Positions 53,417 through 62,047 of a DNA stretch of 64,000 bases are shown here, one piece after another (the first letter of the stretch is position 1; each line of letters opens with the position of its first letter). The translations under genes were made by a program, and so were the position numbers. Under the pieces are notes generated by a model that was not told the DNA's origin, did no database searches, and was given only the letters and a program-made list of their open reading frames with translations. The stretch covers positions 1-64,000 of the forward strand of contig NZ_JAEQBW010000010.1 in the NCBI RefSeq assembly GCF_016679925.1. The letters run 5' to 3'. The DNA comes from Marivirga aurantiaca (GTDB lineage Bacteria > Bacteroidota > Bacteroidia > Cytophagales > Cyclobacteriaceae).

Positions 53417-56194
53417 TTACTTTCCAATAATAAATTTTTGGCTAAATACATCATTATTTGTTTTTAGCTGAAAAATATAAAGCCCCTGTGGCAAATTCGC
53501 TACATTGATTTTATTAGCAGAAGCAGATATTACTCCCTTTGCACTAACTTTTCCCGTAGCATCTATGATTTGATAATTTATCAATTTTGTGCGGGAGGCT
53601 TCCCATTGAATAGTGATGAAGTTATCGGCCGGGTTTGGAAAAAGCATGAAAGCTAATTTTTCCGATTCAGGCTTTTCAACAGAGGTGATCGCACTTCCCT
53701 TCTGGTTATAAATATCCAGTGCTGCATTTTCACTTTCTTTTAATCTGTAAGTACGCAAATAATCGCTCTCCGGGAATTCTTCTCTCCCATTTCCGATGAG
53801 GTTAATGCCATATTTATATTCAAAAGCAGAGCCTATCTTCTTATCATTCAATATTACTTTATAAATACCATCCCCGTCTTCATCAACCAACTCCTTTTCA
53901 TCACTACCAAAATCATTTTGATTGGAAATTAATATAACTGTTTCCGTTTGAGGATCAAAGCTTTCACTTTCGATCATATCATTCATGTCCACCATCAGTT
54001 CAACATTGGTGAGGATATTTTCTTCATCCAATAATTTATAAATCCTGGTGGTCTGAGCAGGGATTTCGTTCAACTGATGCGTGAAACTACTACCTGCCTG
54101 GACTATTATACTTTCAGATTCCCCACTTAAAAGATCAACCAACTGATATTCACCGGCTGCAATACCTGAATTGGTAGAACTTATTTGAACCCCTGTTTTT
54201 GGAGAGCCGGAAACATTGGCCACTACCAGGACATGCTCATTTTCATATTGTCTTAAAAAAGAATATACCCCGTTATCACCAGTTTCAACAGTTCTATAAT
54301 TTCCTCTGCGTAAGGCTATCTGTGAGTTTCGTGTACTGATCAGCTGATGGTAACTTCTCCACAAGGATTGCGGATCAATTTGCTGATTTTGAATATTTTT
54401 GTCAGTAAAATCTGCTTTAGGTGCTCTCCAAGGAGTTCCGTTGGTAAAACCAGCATGAGAAGCGCTGCTCCACTGCAAAGGCAAACGAATATCTTCATCC
54501 GGTTTGGCTCCCAACATACCTATTTCTTCACCATAATAAATATAAGGGATGCCCGGCAAACTGAATAATAGTTCCGCAGCTTGCCTGGCTTTATCTTCAT
54601 TCTCTCCCAACACATTCATCACCCTGTCCATATCATGATTGGTCAAAAAAGAACCAAACTGCAAATAAGGATAACTCCCCATTACCTCCTCCGATTTCGC
54701 TATTAAGCCGGAGGCATTTCCATTATTCACCGCACCTAAAATATTTCCTGCCAAATCAAACTCAAATACATAATCCAGGCCATCACTGTCTACATATTTT
54801 TTGGCTTTCTCAGTGGCTGACCAAGCCTCACCGACAGCAAAAGCATCAGGATTTACACTTTTATAATGAGTTCTGAAATCTTTCCAGAACTGGAATGTTT
54901 CTTCTGTGTCTTCCAACCCCGCTTCGGTTTCGTAGATATATTTTACAGCATCCAATCTAAACCCATCTATGTTCATTTCCTCCAGCCAAAAACTGGCGAT
55001 GTCAAACATTTCTTCCTTTACCGCAGGCGTTTCATAGTTTAAATCCGGCATTCCTCCCCAAAACAATCCATAGTAATAATCTCCATTACTTTGATGCCAT
55101 ACATTTTGTCCCCAGGGTCCGGTGTCTCCTGGACTAGTATCTTCCCACACATACCATTCTCTTTTATTATTGGTTGAATTTTCAGAATCTATAAACCAGG
55201 GGTGCTCGGTTGAGCTATGGTTCATCACATAATCAATGATCACTTTGATGCCCCGCTCGTGAGCTGCCGCAATAAAAGCTTTGAAATCTTCATTAGAGCC
55301 ATAATCATTTTCAATGCTTCGGTAATCAGTTACGTCATAGCCATGGTAGCTGGGGGATTGTTGAATAGGCATTAACCAAATACCTGTAATGCCTAAATCT
55401 TGTTGGGTAGCAGGGTTGCCATCATTTAAATAATCTAGTTTTTCTGTCAGTCCCTTGAAATCGCCAATACCATCGCCATCTGCATCATAAAAACTGCGGA
55501 CAAATATTTCATAAAAAACAGCATCATTCCACCAGTAGGTATCCTGGGTACCTATAGTAATATAGTTTTCAAATATTTTGGAAATAGTTTCGCCCTCTTC
55601 GTTAGCAATAGTCAGGCTGACATCATATTTACCTTCATTGGCATAAGTTACTATTGGGTTTTGGTCATTGCTGGTTGAAGGCGTACCATTGGGAAAAGAC
55701 CACTCCCAGCTTATAGGATTCCCGTTGGACTGATCTGTAAATTGAATCACTTCCCCGGGCAAGCCGAAATTAGTGGAAGCGCTGATATTAACCTGTAAAA
55801 TATTATCAGGTAGTTCATCATTATACCAAAATTCAATGATGGCATTTTCTTCTATGGTTAACTGCCTGTTCGAGCCCCCTACGGAAAATTCCTCTCTTCC
55901 ATTCCATTCTCCATTAATGCGGGCCTTCAGTTCGATGCCTTCCCCTACTGAAAGAATTTGGTTGGCGGTATAAATACCATCATTATCTTCATCGCTTAAA
56001 AGCAAACCATTGGGAGCGCCCCAATTATTGAAAGAGCCTGCTATGTCTACAAATTCTGTAGCGGGATCAAATTTCTCCAAGGCCACTTGTTCATTCATAT
56101 TTACCTTAAAAGTGACAGAGGTGCTTTGGCTAAAGGCGGTATGAAATACCAGCAAGAGAACTACGGGCAATAACTTTTGAATCGAATTTTCCAT
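53417..56194 (-). CDS. T9SS-secreted GH13 alpha-amylase-family enzyme
   Basis: A 925-residue modular secreted enzyme. In order: signal peptide (LLPVVLLLVFHTAFSQ); a starch-binding-like beta domain (about 20-135); a PKD-type domain (SWEWSFPNGTPSTSNDQNPIVTYANEGKYDVSL, about 140-215); GH13 catalytic barrel (DAVFYEIFVRSFYDADGDGIGD, YVMNHSSTEHPWF, GFRLDAVKYI, AVGEAW, LTNHDMDRVM); a C-terminal sandwich; a second binding-type domain; and a type A T9SS sorting domain (FMLFPNPADNFITI ... KFIIGK). It would cleave alpha-1,4-glucans outside the cell. ATG at 56194 gives the proper signal peptide. No susC/susD genes are adjacent. Confidence 0.94.
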   Translation of the reverse strand: MENSIQKLLPVVLLLVFHTAFSQSTSVTFKVNMNEQVALEKFDPATEFVDIAGSFNNWGAPNGLLLSDEDNDGIYTANQILSVGEGIELKARINGEWNGREEFSVGGSNRQLTIEENAIIEFWYNDELPDNILQVNISASTNFGLPGEVIQFTDQSNGNPISWEWSFPNGTPSTSNDQNPIVTYANEGKYDVSLTIANEEGETISKIFENYITIGTQDTYWWNDAVFYEIFVRSFYDADGDGIGDFKGLTEKLDYLNDGNPATQQDLGITGIWLMPIQQSPSYHGYDVTDYRSIENDYGSNEDFKAFIAAAHERGIKVIIDYVMNHSSTEHPWFIDSENSTNNKREWYVWEDTSPGDTGPWGQNVWHQSNGDYYYGLFWGGMPDLNYETPAVKEEMFDIASFWLEEMNIDGFRLDAVKYIYETEAGLEDTEETFQFWKDFRTHYKSVNPDAFAVGEAWSATEKAKKYVDSDGLDYVFEFDLAGNILGAVNNGNASGLIAKSEEVMGSYPYLQFGSFLTNHDMDRVMNVLGENEDKARQAAELLFSLPGIPYIYYGEEIGMLGAKPDEDIRLPLQWSSASHAGFTNGTPWRAPKADFTDKNIQNQQIDPQSLWRSYHQLISTRNSQIALRRGNYRTVETGDNGVYSFLRQYENEHVLVVANVSGSPKTGVQISSTNSGIAAGEYQLVDLLSGESESIIVQAGSSFTHQLNEIPAQTTRIYKLLDEENILTNVELMVDMNDMIESESFDPQTETVILISNQNDFGSDEKELVDEDGDGIYKVILNDKKIGSAFEYKYGINLIGNGREEFPESDYLRTYRLKESENAALDIYNQKGSAITSVEKPESEKLAFMLFPNPADNFITIQWEASRTKLINYQIIDATGKVSAKGVISASANKINVANLPQGLYIFQLKTNNDVFSQKFIIGK

Positions 56195-56198
56195 TAAC

Positions 56199-56206
56199 CA
56201 AATATA
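56199..56206 (-). promoter_or_regulatory. -7 element TATATTTG of the amylase gene
   Basis: TATATTTG on the minus strand ends only 4 bases before the ATG at 56194, implying a leaderless transcript. The -33 region is not convincing. Confidence 0.4.
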
Positions 56207-56389
56207 ACTAAAAAGTGTGTAAAGAGGGTTACCTGATAAATCCTTGCGAGATTTAGTCACATTAGAACCTAAAAAAGCCAAAAGATGTATCTACTGGAAC
56301 CTGTGATTTATGTAACAATAATAATATCATCTGTAAGATAACGCCTCTACAATTGCCGACCTTTCCGTGTAAACCATTTAGATATAGAT

Positions 56390-56956
56390 TTGAAATTATT
56401 TATTAAGTATATGATTAGTAACCGCTGCAAGTTGGCAGTGAAAGAAGAACTGACAAAACTGGGGTTACATTTCGTAGTGGCTGATTTAGGTGAGGTCGAA
56501 ATCATGGAGGAAATAACAACGGAGCAGCTCAGGCTTTTGCAACTGGGCCTTAACTCCTCCGGGCTTGAATTAATGGACGACAAAAAAGCCATACTGATTG
56601 AAAAAATAAAGAATGTGATTACCGAAATGATTCATCATACTGATGAGTTGCCTAAGGTAAACTTTTCAGATTACATAAGTGAAAAACTGGATTACGATTA
56701 TACTTACCTCTCTAATTTATTTACGGAAGTAAAAGGAATCAATATTCGTCAGTTTATTATAGTGCATAAAATTGAAAGGGTTAAAGAGCTGCTGTTCTAT
56801 GAAGAGTTAAATCTTACGGAGATTTCCTTCAAAATGCACTATAGCAGCGTGGCTCACCTATCCAACCAATTTAAAAAAGTAACAGGACTTACGCCCTCTG
56901 CTTATAAGAAATTAAAAGATAAGAGTAGAAATACGATTGAGGAGATTGGCAAGTAA
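56390..56956 (+). CDS. AraC family transcriptional regulator with short N-terminal domain
   Basis: A 188-residue regulator. The C-terminal AraC domain (about 95-180) contains YISEKLDYDYTYLSNLFTEVKGINIRQFII and LTEISFKMHYSSVAHLSNQFKKVTGLTPSAYKK, the double helix-turn-helix. The first ~60 residues (KLFIKYMISNRCKLAVKEELTKLGLHFVVADLGEVEI) form a small conserved domain I recall from Bacteroidota relatives beginning LYIKYMVS. That supports the TTG at 56390 over the ATG at 56411. It directly precedes the hybrid kinase gene (29-bp gap), so it may be an output or input of that pathway. Confidence 0.85.
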   Translation: MKLFIKYMISNRCKLAVKEELTKLGLHFVVADLGEVEIMEEITTEQLRLLQLGLNSSGLELMDDKKAILIEKIKNVITEMIHHTDELPKVNFSDYISEKLDYDYTYLSNLFTEVKGINIRQFIIVHKIERVKELLFYEELNLTEISFKMHYSSVAHLSNQFKKVTGLTPSAYKKLKDKSRNTIEEIGK

Positions 56957-56985
56957 TTTAATTTTTAAAGTGAGGTAAGCTAAAA

Positions 56986-58986
56986 TTGGAAAAAAGTACT
57001 AAAGGATCGCAATACGCAAGGAGTTTGATTGAAGCAAGCCTCGACCCGCTGGTTACTATCAGTAACAAAGGGAAGATTATGGATATGAATGAGGCATTGA
57101 CAAATATCACAGGCATAACCCGGGAAAAACTTACAGGAACAGATTTCCTGGATTACTTTACTGAAGCAGATAAAGCCAGGGAAGTATACCAGGAAGTATT
57201 TGCCAATGGATCAGTAGCAGATTTCCCACTTACTATACGTCATAAAAATGGTAAACTAACCGATGTATTATTTAACGGGTCTGTCTACAAAGATAAACAA
57301 GCTCGGGTGTTGGGGATAGTAATAGTGGCAAGAGACGTAACAGAGCAAAAAAGAATTGCCGCTGAACTTACAGAAGCAATTGTGTATGCAGAACTCGCTA
57401 CAGGAATTGCCGAAGAGGCTAAAATGAAAGCGGAAGACGCACGAAAGGTGGCGGAAAATGCGGTAAAAGCCAAACAGCAGTTTTTATCCAACATGAGCCA
57501 TGAAATCCGTACGCCCATGAATGCCATTATTGGTTTTACCAAAGTGGTACTCAAAACTGAGCTCACTCCCAAACAAAAAGAATATTTAACAGCCATAAAG
57601 ACCAGTGGAGATGCACTCATAGTACTAATTAACGATATCCTGGATTTGGCAAAAGTGGATAACGGCAAAATGACATTTGAGGAAATTCCTTTCAATATAT
57701 CTGCCTCAATTTCGGCCATTCTTCATTTGTTCGAGCTTAAAATACAGGAAAAGAACTTAAAATTTGTGAAGGAGTATGATTCCGATATCCCTAAAGTAAT
57801 CCTGGGAGATCCATTACGGCTTCATCAAATCTTAATCAACTTAATAAGTAATGCTATCAAGTTCACCTCTAAAGGATCTATTAAAGTAAGTGTTAAGTTA
57901 TTGGAAGAAGATGAACAACAATTAACTATAGAATTTGGGGTAACAGACACTGGCATCGGAATCAGTGAAGATAAAATCCTTAAAATATTTGAAAATTTCC
58001 AGCAAGCTTCCAGCGGTACTTCCCGATTATTTGGAGGAACCGGGCTTGGATTGGCTATTTCCAAACAATTGGTGGAAGCACAAGGAGGCAGTATTAATGT
58101 GCACAGTATTATAGAAAAAGGTTCTTCTTTTACCTTTACGCTAAGTTTCAAAAAAACAACTAAAGAAGCAGAATCGGAACCCATTATAGAAGAGCCGGAT
58201 GCACTTATAAGTGATGTAAAAGTATTGGTAGTGGAGGATATCGCCCTCAATCAATTGCTGATGAGAACTCTCCTGGATGATTTTGGATTTGAGTGTGATA
58301 TTGCCGTAAATGGAAAAGTGGCCATTGAAAAGTTAGAGAGCAAGGCTTATGATATCATATTAATGGATTTACAAATGCCTGAAATGAATGGATTTGAAGC
58401 CACAGAGTATATTCGTAAAAAATTAAAGCTTAATATGCCCATTATTGCATTAACTGCAGATGTTACTACCGCAGATTTGGCAAGATGCAAATCCGTTGGG
58501 ATGAATGATTATATTTCAAAACCCATCGATGAAAAATTATTGCAAAGAAAAATGCTTTTATACCTTACCAGAGCAGCTCTAAAAAAACAAAATCAATCCA
58601 GAAAAGAAGAACAAAGCAGTAAAAGAAAATATATTAACCTTAAATATCTTATACACCGAACAAAGTCGGATCCCTTGTTAATGACCGAGATGATCTCCCT
58701 TTATTTAGGTCAAACCATTTCATTAAGAAAAGAAATGATAGAGAGTTCGAAAAACAAAAACTGGAAAGAATTACAAGTTATTGCTCACAAATTAATACCC
58801 TCCTTTTCAATTGTTGGATTGAGCCCCGAACATGAAACTTTAGCCAAAAATTTACAGGAATATGCCCGTAATGAAGAAAAACCTGAAGAAATCCAGGCGC
58901 TTGTATTAAAGCTGGAGAAAGTTTTAAACCTCGCCTGTAAAGAATTGGAGATAGAAATGAATCTTATAAATAAAACTACACCATGA
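56986..58986 (+). CDS. PAS-containing hybrid histidine kinase (HisKA-HATPase-REC-Hpt)
   Basis: A 666-residue cytoplasmic sensor kinase without transmembrane helices. Domains: PAS (about 10-125, LIEASLDPLVTISNKGKIMDMNEA); a coiled coil (125-165); HisKA with His172 in FLSNMSHEIRTPMNAIIGF; HATPase (N box LINLISNAIKF, G boxes DTGIGISEDK and GGTGLGLAISK); a receiver domain with Asp461 in IILMDLQMPEMNG; and a C-terminal Hpt-like domain with His601 in IAHKLIPSFSIVGL. The complete His-Asp-His relay would pass phosphate to another receiver, likely the next gene. Start is TTG at 56986; no ATG retains the PAS domain. The signal is unknown. Confidence 0.92.
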   Translation: MEKSTKGSQYARSLIEASLDPLVTISNKGKIMDMNEALTNITGITREKLTGTDFLDYFTEADKAREVYQEVFANGSVADFPLTIRHKNGKLTDVLFNGSVYKDKQARVLGIVIVARDVTEQKRIAAELTEAIVYAELATGIAEEAKMKAEDARKVAENAVKAKQQFLSNMSHEIRTPMNAIIGFTKVVLKTELTPKQKEYLTAIKTSGDALIVLINDILDLAKVDNGKMTFEEIPFNISASISAILHLFELKIQEKNLKFVKEYDSDIPKVILGDPLRLHQILINLISNAIKFTSKGSIKVSVKLLEEDEQQLTIEFGVTDTGIGISEDKILKIFENFQQASSGTSRLFGGTGLGLAISKQLVEAQGGSINVHSIIEKGSSFTFTLSFKKTTKEAESEPIIEEPDALISDVKVLVVEDIALNQLLMRTLLDDFGFECDIAVNGKVAIEKLESKAYDIILMDLQMPEMNGFEATEYIRKKLKLNMPIIALTADVTTADLARCKSVGMNDYISKPIDEKLLQRKMLLYLTRAALKKQNQSRKEEQSSKRKYINLKYLIHRTKSDPLLMTEMISLYLGQTISLRKEMIESSKNKNWKELQVIAHKLIPSFSIVGLSPEHETLAKNLQEYARNEEKPEEIQALVLKLEKVLNLACKELEIEMNLINKTTP

Positions 58987-59417
58987 TTAATGAAAATAAA
59001 TTAAAACTTTTCCTTGTAGACGATGATGTTGTTTACTTAAAAATGCTGGAAATTGAATTTCTCCAACATGGGGATTTTATCATAGAAACCTATGTATCAG
59101 GTGAACTTTGTGTAAAAAATTTAGCTCGCCAACCTGACATCATCATTTTAGATTACCTACTTGACGGAACTAACAAAAATGCTATAAATGGTATTGAAAC
59201 ACTGGATAAAATCAAAGCTATTGAGCCTGATCTACCGGTAATCATACTCTCCCAGCAAGATAAAATTGAAGTAGCTGTAAACTGTATGCACCATAAAGCG
59301 CTTGATTATGTAGTGAAAAGCGAAACAGCATTTGTGCGCTTACAAAAGATAATTACCGCAGTTTTTGAAAAACAAAAAATGGAAAAACAACTTATTTGGT
59401 ATATGGAAAGAATGTAA
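58983..59417 (+). CDS. Stand-alone response regulator receiver protein
   Basis: A 144-residue CheY-like protein with only a receiver domain. LFLVDDDVVYLKMLE carries the acidic pocket, Asp57 in DIIILDYLLDG is the phosphoacceptor, and the switch residue and Lys are in VIILSQQDKIEV and LDYVVKSETAF. It overlaps the kinase gene by 4 bp (ATGA) and is the natural partner for the kinase's Hpt domain. With no output domain it must act by protein-protein contact, perhaps with the AraC regulator or on motility. Confidence 0.92.
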   Translation: MINENKLKLFLVDDDVVYLKMLEIEFLQHGDFIIETYVSGELCVKNLARQPDIIILDYLLDGTNKNAINGIETLDKIKAIEPDLPVIILSQQDKIEVAVNCMHHKALDYVVKSETAFVRLQKIITAVFEKQKMEKQLIWYMERM

Positions 59418-59805
59418 TGTGTTAATCTTTTTTGATCAGGCATAAGCTACAATTGCATTTATCCCCCTACGAGAGTTTATGTGAATCCCCTCATGAAAAT
59501 ACGCCCTAAAGAAGAGTTCTTTAGATATTTGGAAGCTATATAACCCTTGCATTTTTTTTCACACCGCCATTTTTTCCTAGTGCCGGAAGGACATCTCGCC
59601 CATAGCGTGACAAAAAATCATGGCTGTGAAAAATAGAGATTTTATGAATTGATATGCTTTTTAAGCAAGTCCACAAAGATTAAATCAATGATAGATGTAA
59701 GAATCGTGTTTAAGAGTGTAACTACATACATACTTTTGTACTTATATTTGTGAGGGTTAATTAAATTATTCATTAACCCACCCTCATAAAAAATAAGTGT
59801 AAACA
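59418..59805. other. Intergenic region with imperfect large inverted repeat
   Basis: There is no gene. TTTTTCACACCGCCATTTTTT (59555-59575) is partly mirrored by AAAAAATCATGGCTGTGAAAAA-like sequence at 59612-59633, enclosing about 36 bp. This may be an RNA hairpin or a decayed small element. Near the end lies the candidate promoter of the CsbD-like gene and the hairpin GGGTTAAT...ATTAACCC (59755-59779). Confidence 0.5.
59743..59750 (+). promoter_or_regulatory. -7 element TATATTTG of the CsbD-like gene
   Basis: TATATTTG ends 55 bp above the ATG at 59806. The new transcript would start in the inverted repeat GGGTTAAT/ATTAACCC, giving a 5'-leader hairpin. Confidence 0.45.
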
Positions 59806-59973
59806 ATGATCAACTGGCCTGAAAAAAAAGAAAAGCTCAAACAAATCTTTATCACTCTTAAAGACAAAGATTTATTGATGGAAGAAGACAAAATGGACGA
59901 AGTATTGAGCAGGCTAGAAACTAAATTAGGGAAATCTAAAGAAGCTCTACGCAAATTAATTTCTAAATTATAA
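59806..59973 (+). CDS. CsbD-like small stress protein
   Basis: A 55-residue soluble, charged, helical protein, MINWPEKKEKLKQIFITLKD followed by KDLLMEEDKMDEVLSRLETK and LGKSKEALRKLISKL. The pattern LKQxxxxLxDxDLxxEExxxDExLxRLxxKLGKxKE is that of short Bacteroidota CsbD-type general stress proteins, although the leading glycine-rich GxWxxxKG part is reduced to INWPEKKEK. It is a single gene with its own -7 element and leader hairpin. In Bacillus csbD belongs to the general stress regulon; the molecular function is unknown. Confidence 0.65.
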   Translation: MINWPEKKEKLKQIFITLKDKDLLMEEDKMDEVLSRLETKLGKSKEALRKLISKL

Positions 59974-60235
59974 TGCATTCTGCAAATAAATACCATTTAC
60001 TCTTCAAAAGGTAAATTCATTGAATTTTCAGGAGGAACCTGCTTTATCTATCGGTAAGTTTCCAGTGTATAAAGCAGGCTTAGTCCTCACACTACATTGG
60101 CCAATAATTGCCCCTTCTATATCCTCTTTTGCATAACAGTGATTTATGTAAACCTCCCTGTGAAGCATATAAGTTATTGCGCAATCAAACCCTCACCTTT
60201 GTTTTGCTGAATATTCTTTTCAGACTGCACGCCAG
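59974..60235. other. Intergenic region with 10-bp inverted repeat
   Basis: CCTGCTTTAT (60038-60047) and ATAAAGCAGG (60069-60078) are perfect arms around 21 bases, without a T-tract. This could end the CsbD-like transcript or begin the ice-binding-type transcript. No promoter consensus was found here. Confidence 0.45.
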
Positions 60236-61966
60236 ATGCGTAGCTTAAATTTTTTAATGATGTTATTTACAAAATCGATTACCATATTCACCATAGCAGC
60301 AGCTATTCTTTTTACCGCATGCAATGAAAAGGAAGATGTAGGAGTACGCCCAAGTGTATTATCCACGGACCCAATCAGTGAAGCTAGTGGTATTGCAATT
60401 AACCATATAATCACTGCAACATTTAGTGAGGAAATGGATGGCTCTACTAATACGAAATTTAGTTTAAGACAGGGAACCGTAGAAGTAAATGGAACAACAG
60501 CTTACAATAACCTAACAGCTTCTTTTACACCTGAAAATGAGCTCTTACCTAATACACTTTATACTGCCGTTATCAATCAATCAGCTACAAGCCTGACAGG
60601 AAGCAGTATGTGGGAAGATTATACCTGGGATTTCACTACCGGAGAACTACCTGACAATACTGCACCAACGATCACTTTAAGCGATCCGGAAAATGATGCC
60701 ATTAATGTCGAGCTTAACACTACTATTGTGTTTACTTTTAGCGAACCCATGGATCAGAGTACTTTCAACGCTTCAACCTTTGAGGTAAAGCAAGGAGAAT
60801 CAGTTATTGCAGGTGAAATTACTACCGATGCAACAACGGCTACTTTTACTCCTTGGGAAAATTTAGAGGGCAATATGACATATACAGCAACTATTTCTAC
60901 CGGAGTAAAAGATACAGCAGGAAATGCCCTTTTAGCCGATAAAATAATTTCATTTACTACTGCCGAAGCTCCTGATACATCAGTACCGAGAGTAAATGCG
61001 ACAGAACCTATGGATAATGCAACAGAAGTTGTTCGCAACAAAACTATTTCTGTAACTTTTAATGAAGAAATGGATATTGAAACAATTAACAATTCCTCTT
61101 TCACATTAGAACAAGGAAACAATTCAATTTCAGGTACAGTAACTTACAATAATGAAATTGCGATTTTTACTCCTGATGCACTTTTGGAGGCCGGACTTAC
61201 TTACACAGCAAGTATTTCAACAGATGCAAAAGATTTAGCTGGTAATGCATTAGCTGCAAATACTGAATGGAGTTTTACTACAGTTGAAACCTCTTCAGTC
61301 CTTGCAACAGTAGATTTAGGAAGCTCAGCTAACTATGTGATTTTAGCTAAGTCAACTATCACTAATGTGCCCACTTCAGCCATCACTGGTGATTTAGGCT
61401 TAAGCCCTGCTGCTACTTCTTTAATTACTGGTTTTGATTTGGTTGATGCCACAGGGTATGCTACTTCTACTCAGGTAGCAGGTTATAAGGTGTATGCTGC
61501 AGATATGGCAAGTCCAACACCTACTAATTTAACAGTTGCTGTTGAAGATATGATGTTAGCTTATACTGATGCTGCTGGACGTCCTACTCCTGACTTCCTG
61601 GAGTTAGCTACAGGTAGCATAGGTGGATTAACGCTATCTCCTGGCTTGTATAAATGGACAACTACTGTGACAATATCCGATGACGTGGTAATCAACGGTG
61701 GAGCCGATGATATTTGGATCTTCCAGATATCAGGTGATTTAAGTATGAGTTCTGCTAAGAACATTACTTTAACAGGTGGAGCACAAGCTAAAAATATTTT
61801 TTGGCAGGTGGCTGGTTCAGCTACTATTGGAACCAATTCCAGTTTTCAAGGAATTATTTTATCAATGAATGATGCAATCTTTCAAACTGAAGCCACATTA
61901 TTTGGTAGAGCTTTGGCACAAAAGGCTGTAATTCTTGATAAAAATATAGTTACAAAACCAGAATAA
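60236..61966 (+). CDS. Ice-binding-type (DUF3494) lipoprotein with three Big_5 domains
   Basis: A 576-residue surface protein. The signal peptide ITIFTIAAAILFTAC ends in Cys29 (relaxed lipobox). Three Ig-like Big_5 domains follow (about 38-140, 144-245, 249-350), each with the ATFSEEMD / VFTFSEPMD / SVTFNEEMD strand and a closing WDFTT, ISFTT or WSFTT. The C-terminal domain (about 355-576) is DUF3494, the beta-helix of bacterial ice-binding proteins: LGSSANYVILAKSTITNVPTS, TGDLGLSP, LSPGLYKW, IWIFQISGDL and AKNIFWQVAGSATIG. It would sit on the cell surface, binding ice or another flat surface. A paralogue follows 81 bp later. Confidence 0.92.
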   Translation: MRSLNFLMMLFTKSITIFTIAAAILFTACNEKEDVGVRPSVLSTDPISEASGIAINHIITATFSEEMDGSTNTKFSLRQGTVEVNGTTAYNNLTASFTPENELLPNTLYTAVINQSATSLTGSSMWEDYTWDFTTGELPDNTAPTITLSDPENDAINVELNTTIVFTFSEPMDQSTFNASTFEVKQGESVIAGEITTDATTATFTPWENLEGNMTYTATISTGVKDTAGNALLADKIISFTTAEAPDTSVPRVNATEPMDNATEVVRNKTISVTFNEEMDIETINNSSFTLEQGNNSISGTVTYNNEIAIFTPDALLEAGLTYTASISTDAKDLAGNALAANTEWSFTTVETSSVLATVDLGSSANYVILAKSTITNVPTSAITGDLGLSPAATSLITGFDLVDATGYATSTQVAGYKVYAADMASPTPTNLTVAVEDMMLAYTDAAGRPTPDFLELATGSIGGLTLSPGLYKWTTTVTISDDVVINGGADDIWIFQISGDLSMSSAKNITLTGGAQAKNIFWQVAGSATIGTNSSFQGIILSMNDAIFQTEATLFGRALAQKAVILDKNIVTKPE

Positions 61967-61985
61967 TTAAACACACTCATTTAAG

Positions 61986-62014
61986 AAAGGAAGGCTGCCG
62001 ATGGCAGCTTTCTT
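61986..62014 (+). terminator. Hairpin between the two ice-binding-type genes
   Basis: GAAAGGAAGGCTGCC pairs imperfectly with GGCAGCTTTCTTTC around a GAT loop; the core GGCTGCC/GGCAGCT is strong and TTTCTTTCTCC follows. It may partly terminate or set the ratio between the paralogues. Confidence 0.6.
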
Positions 62015-62047
62015 TCTCCTTCATTATCCCATTTAAATAAAAATTAT

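Noticed and set aside
59784-59996. 70-codon reading frame on the minus strand
   Set aside because: It is the antisense shadow of the CsbD-like gene, whose plus-strand product has a sensible family pattern.
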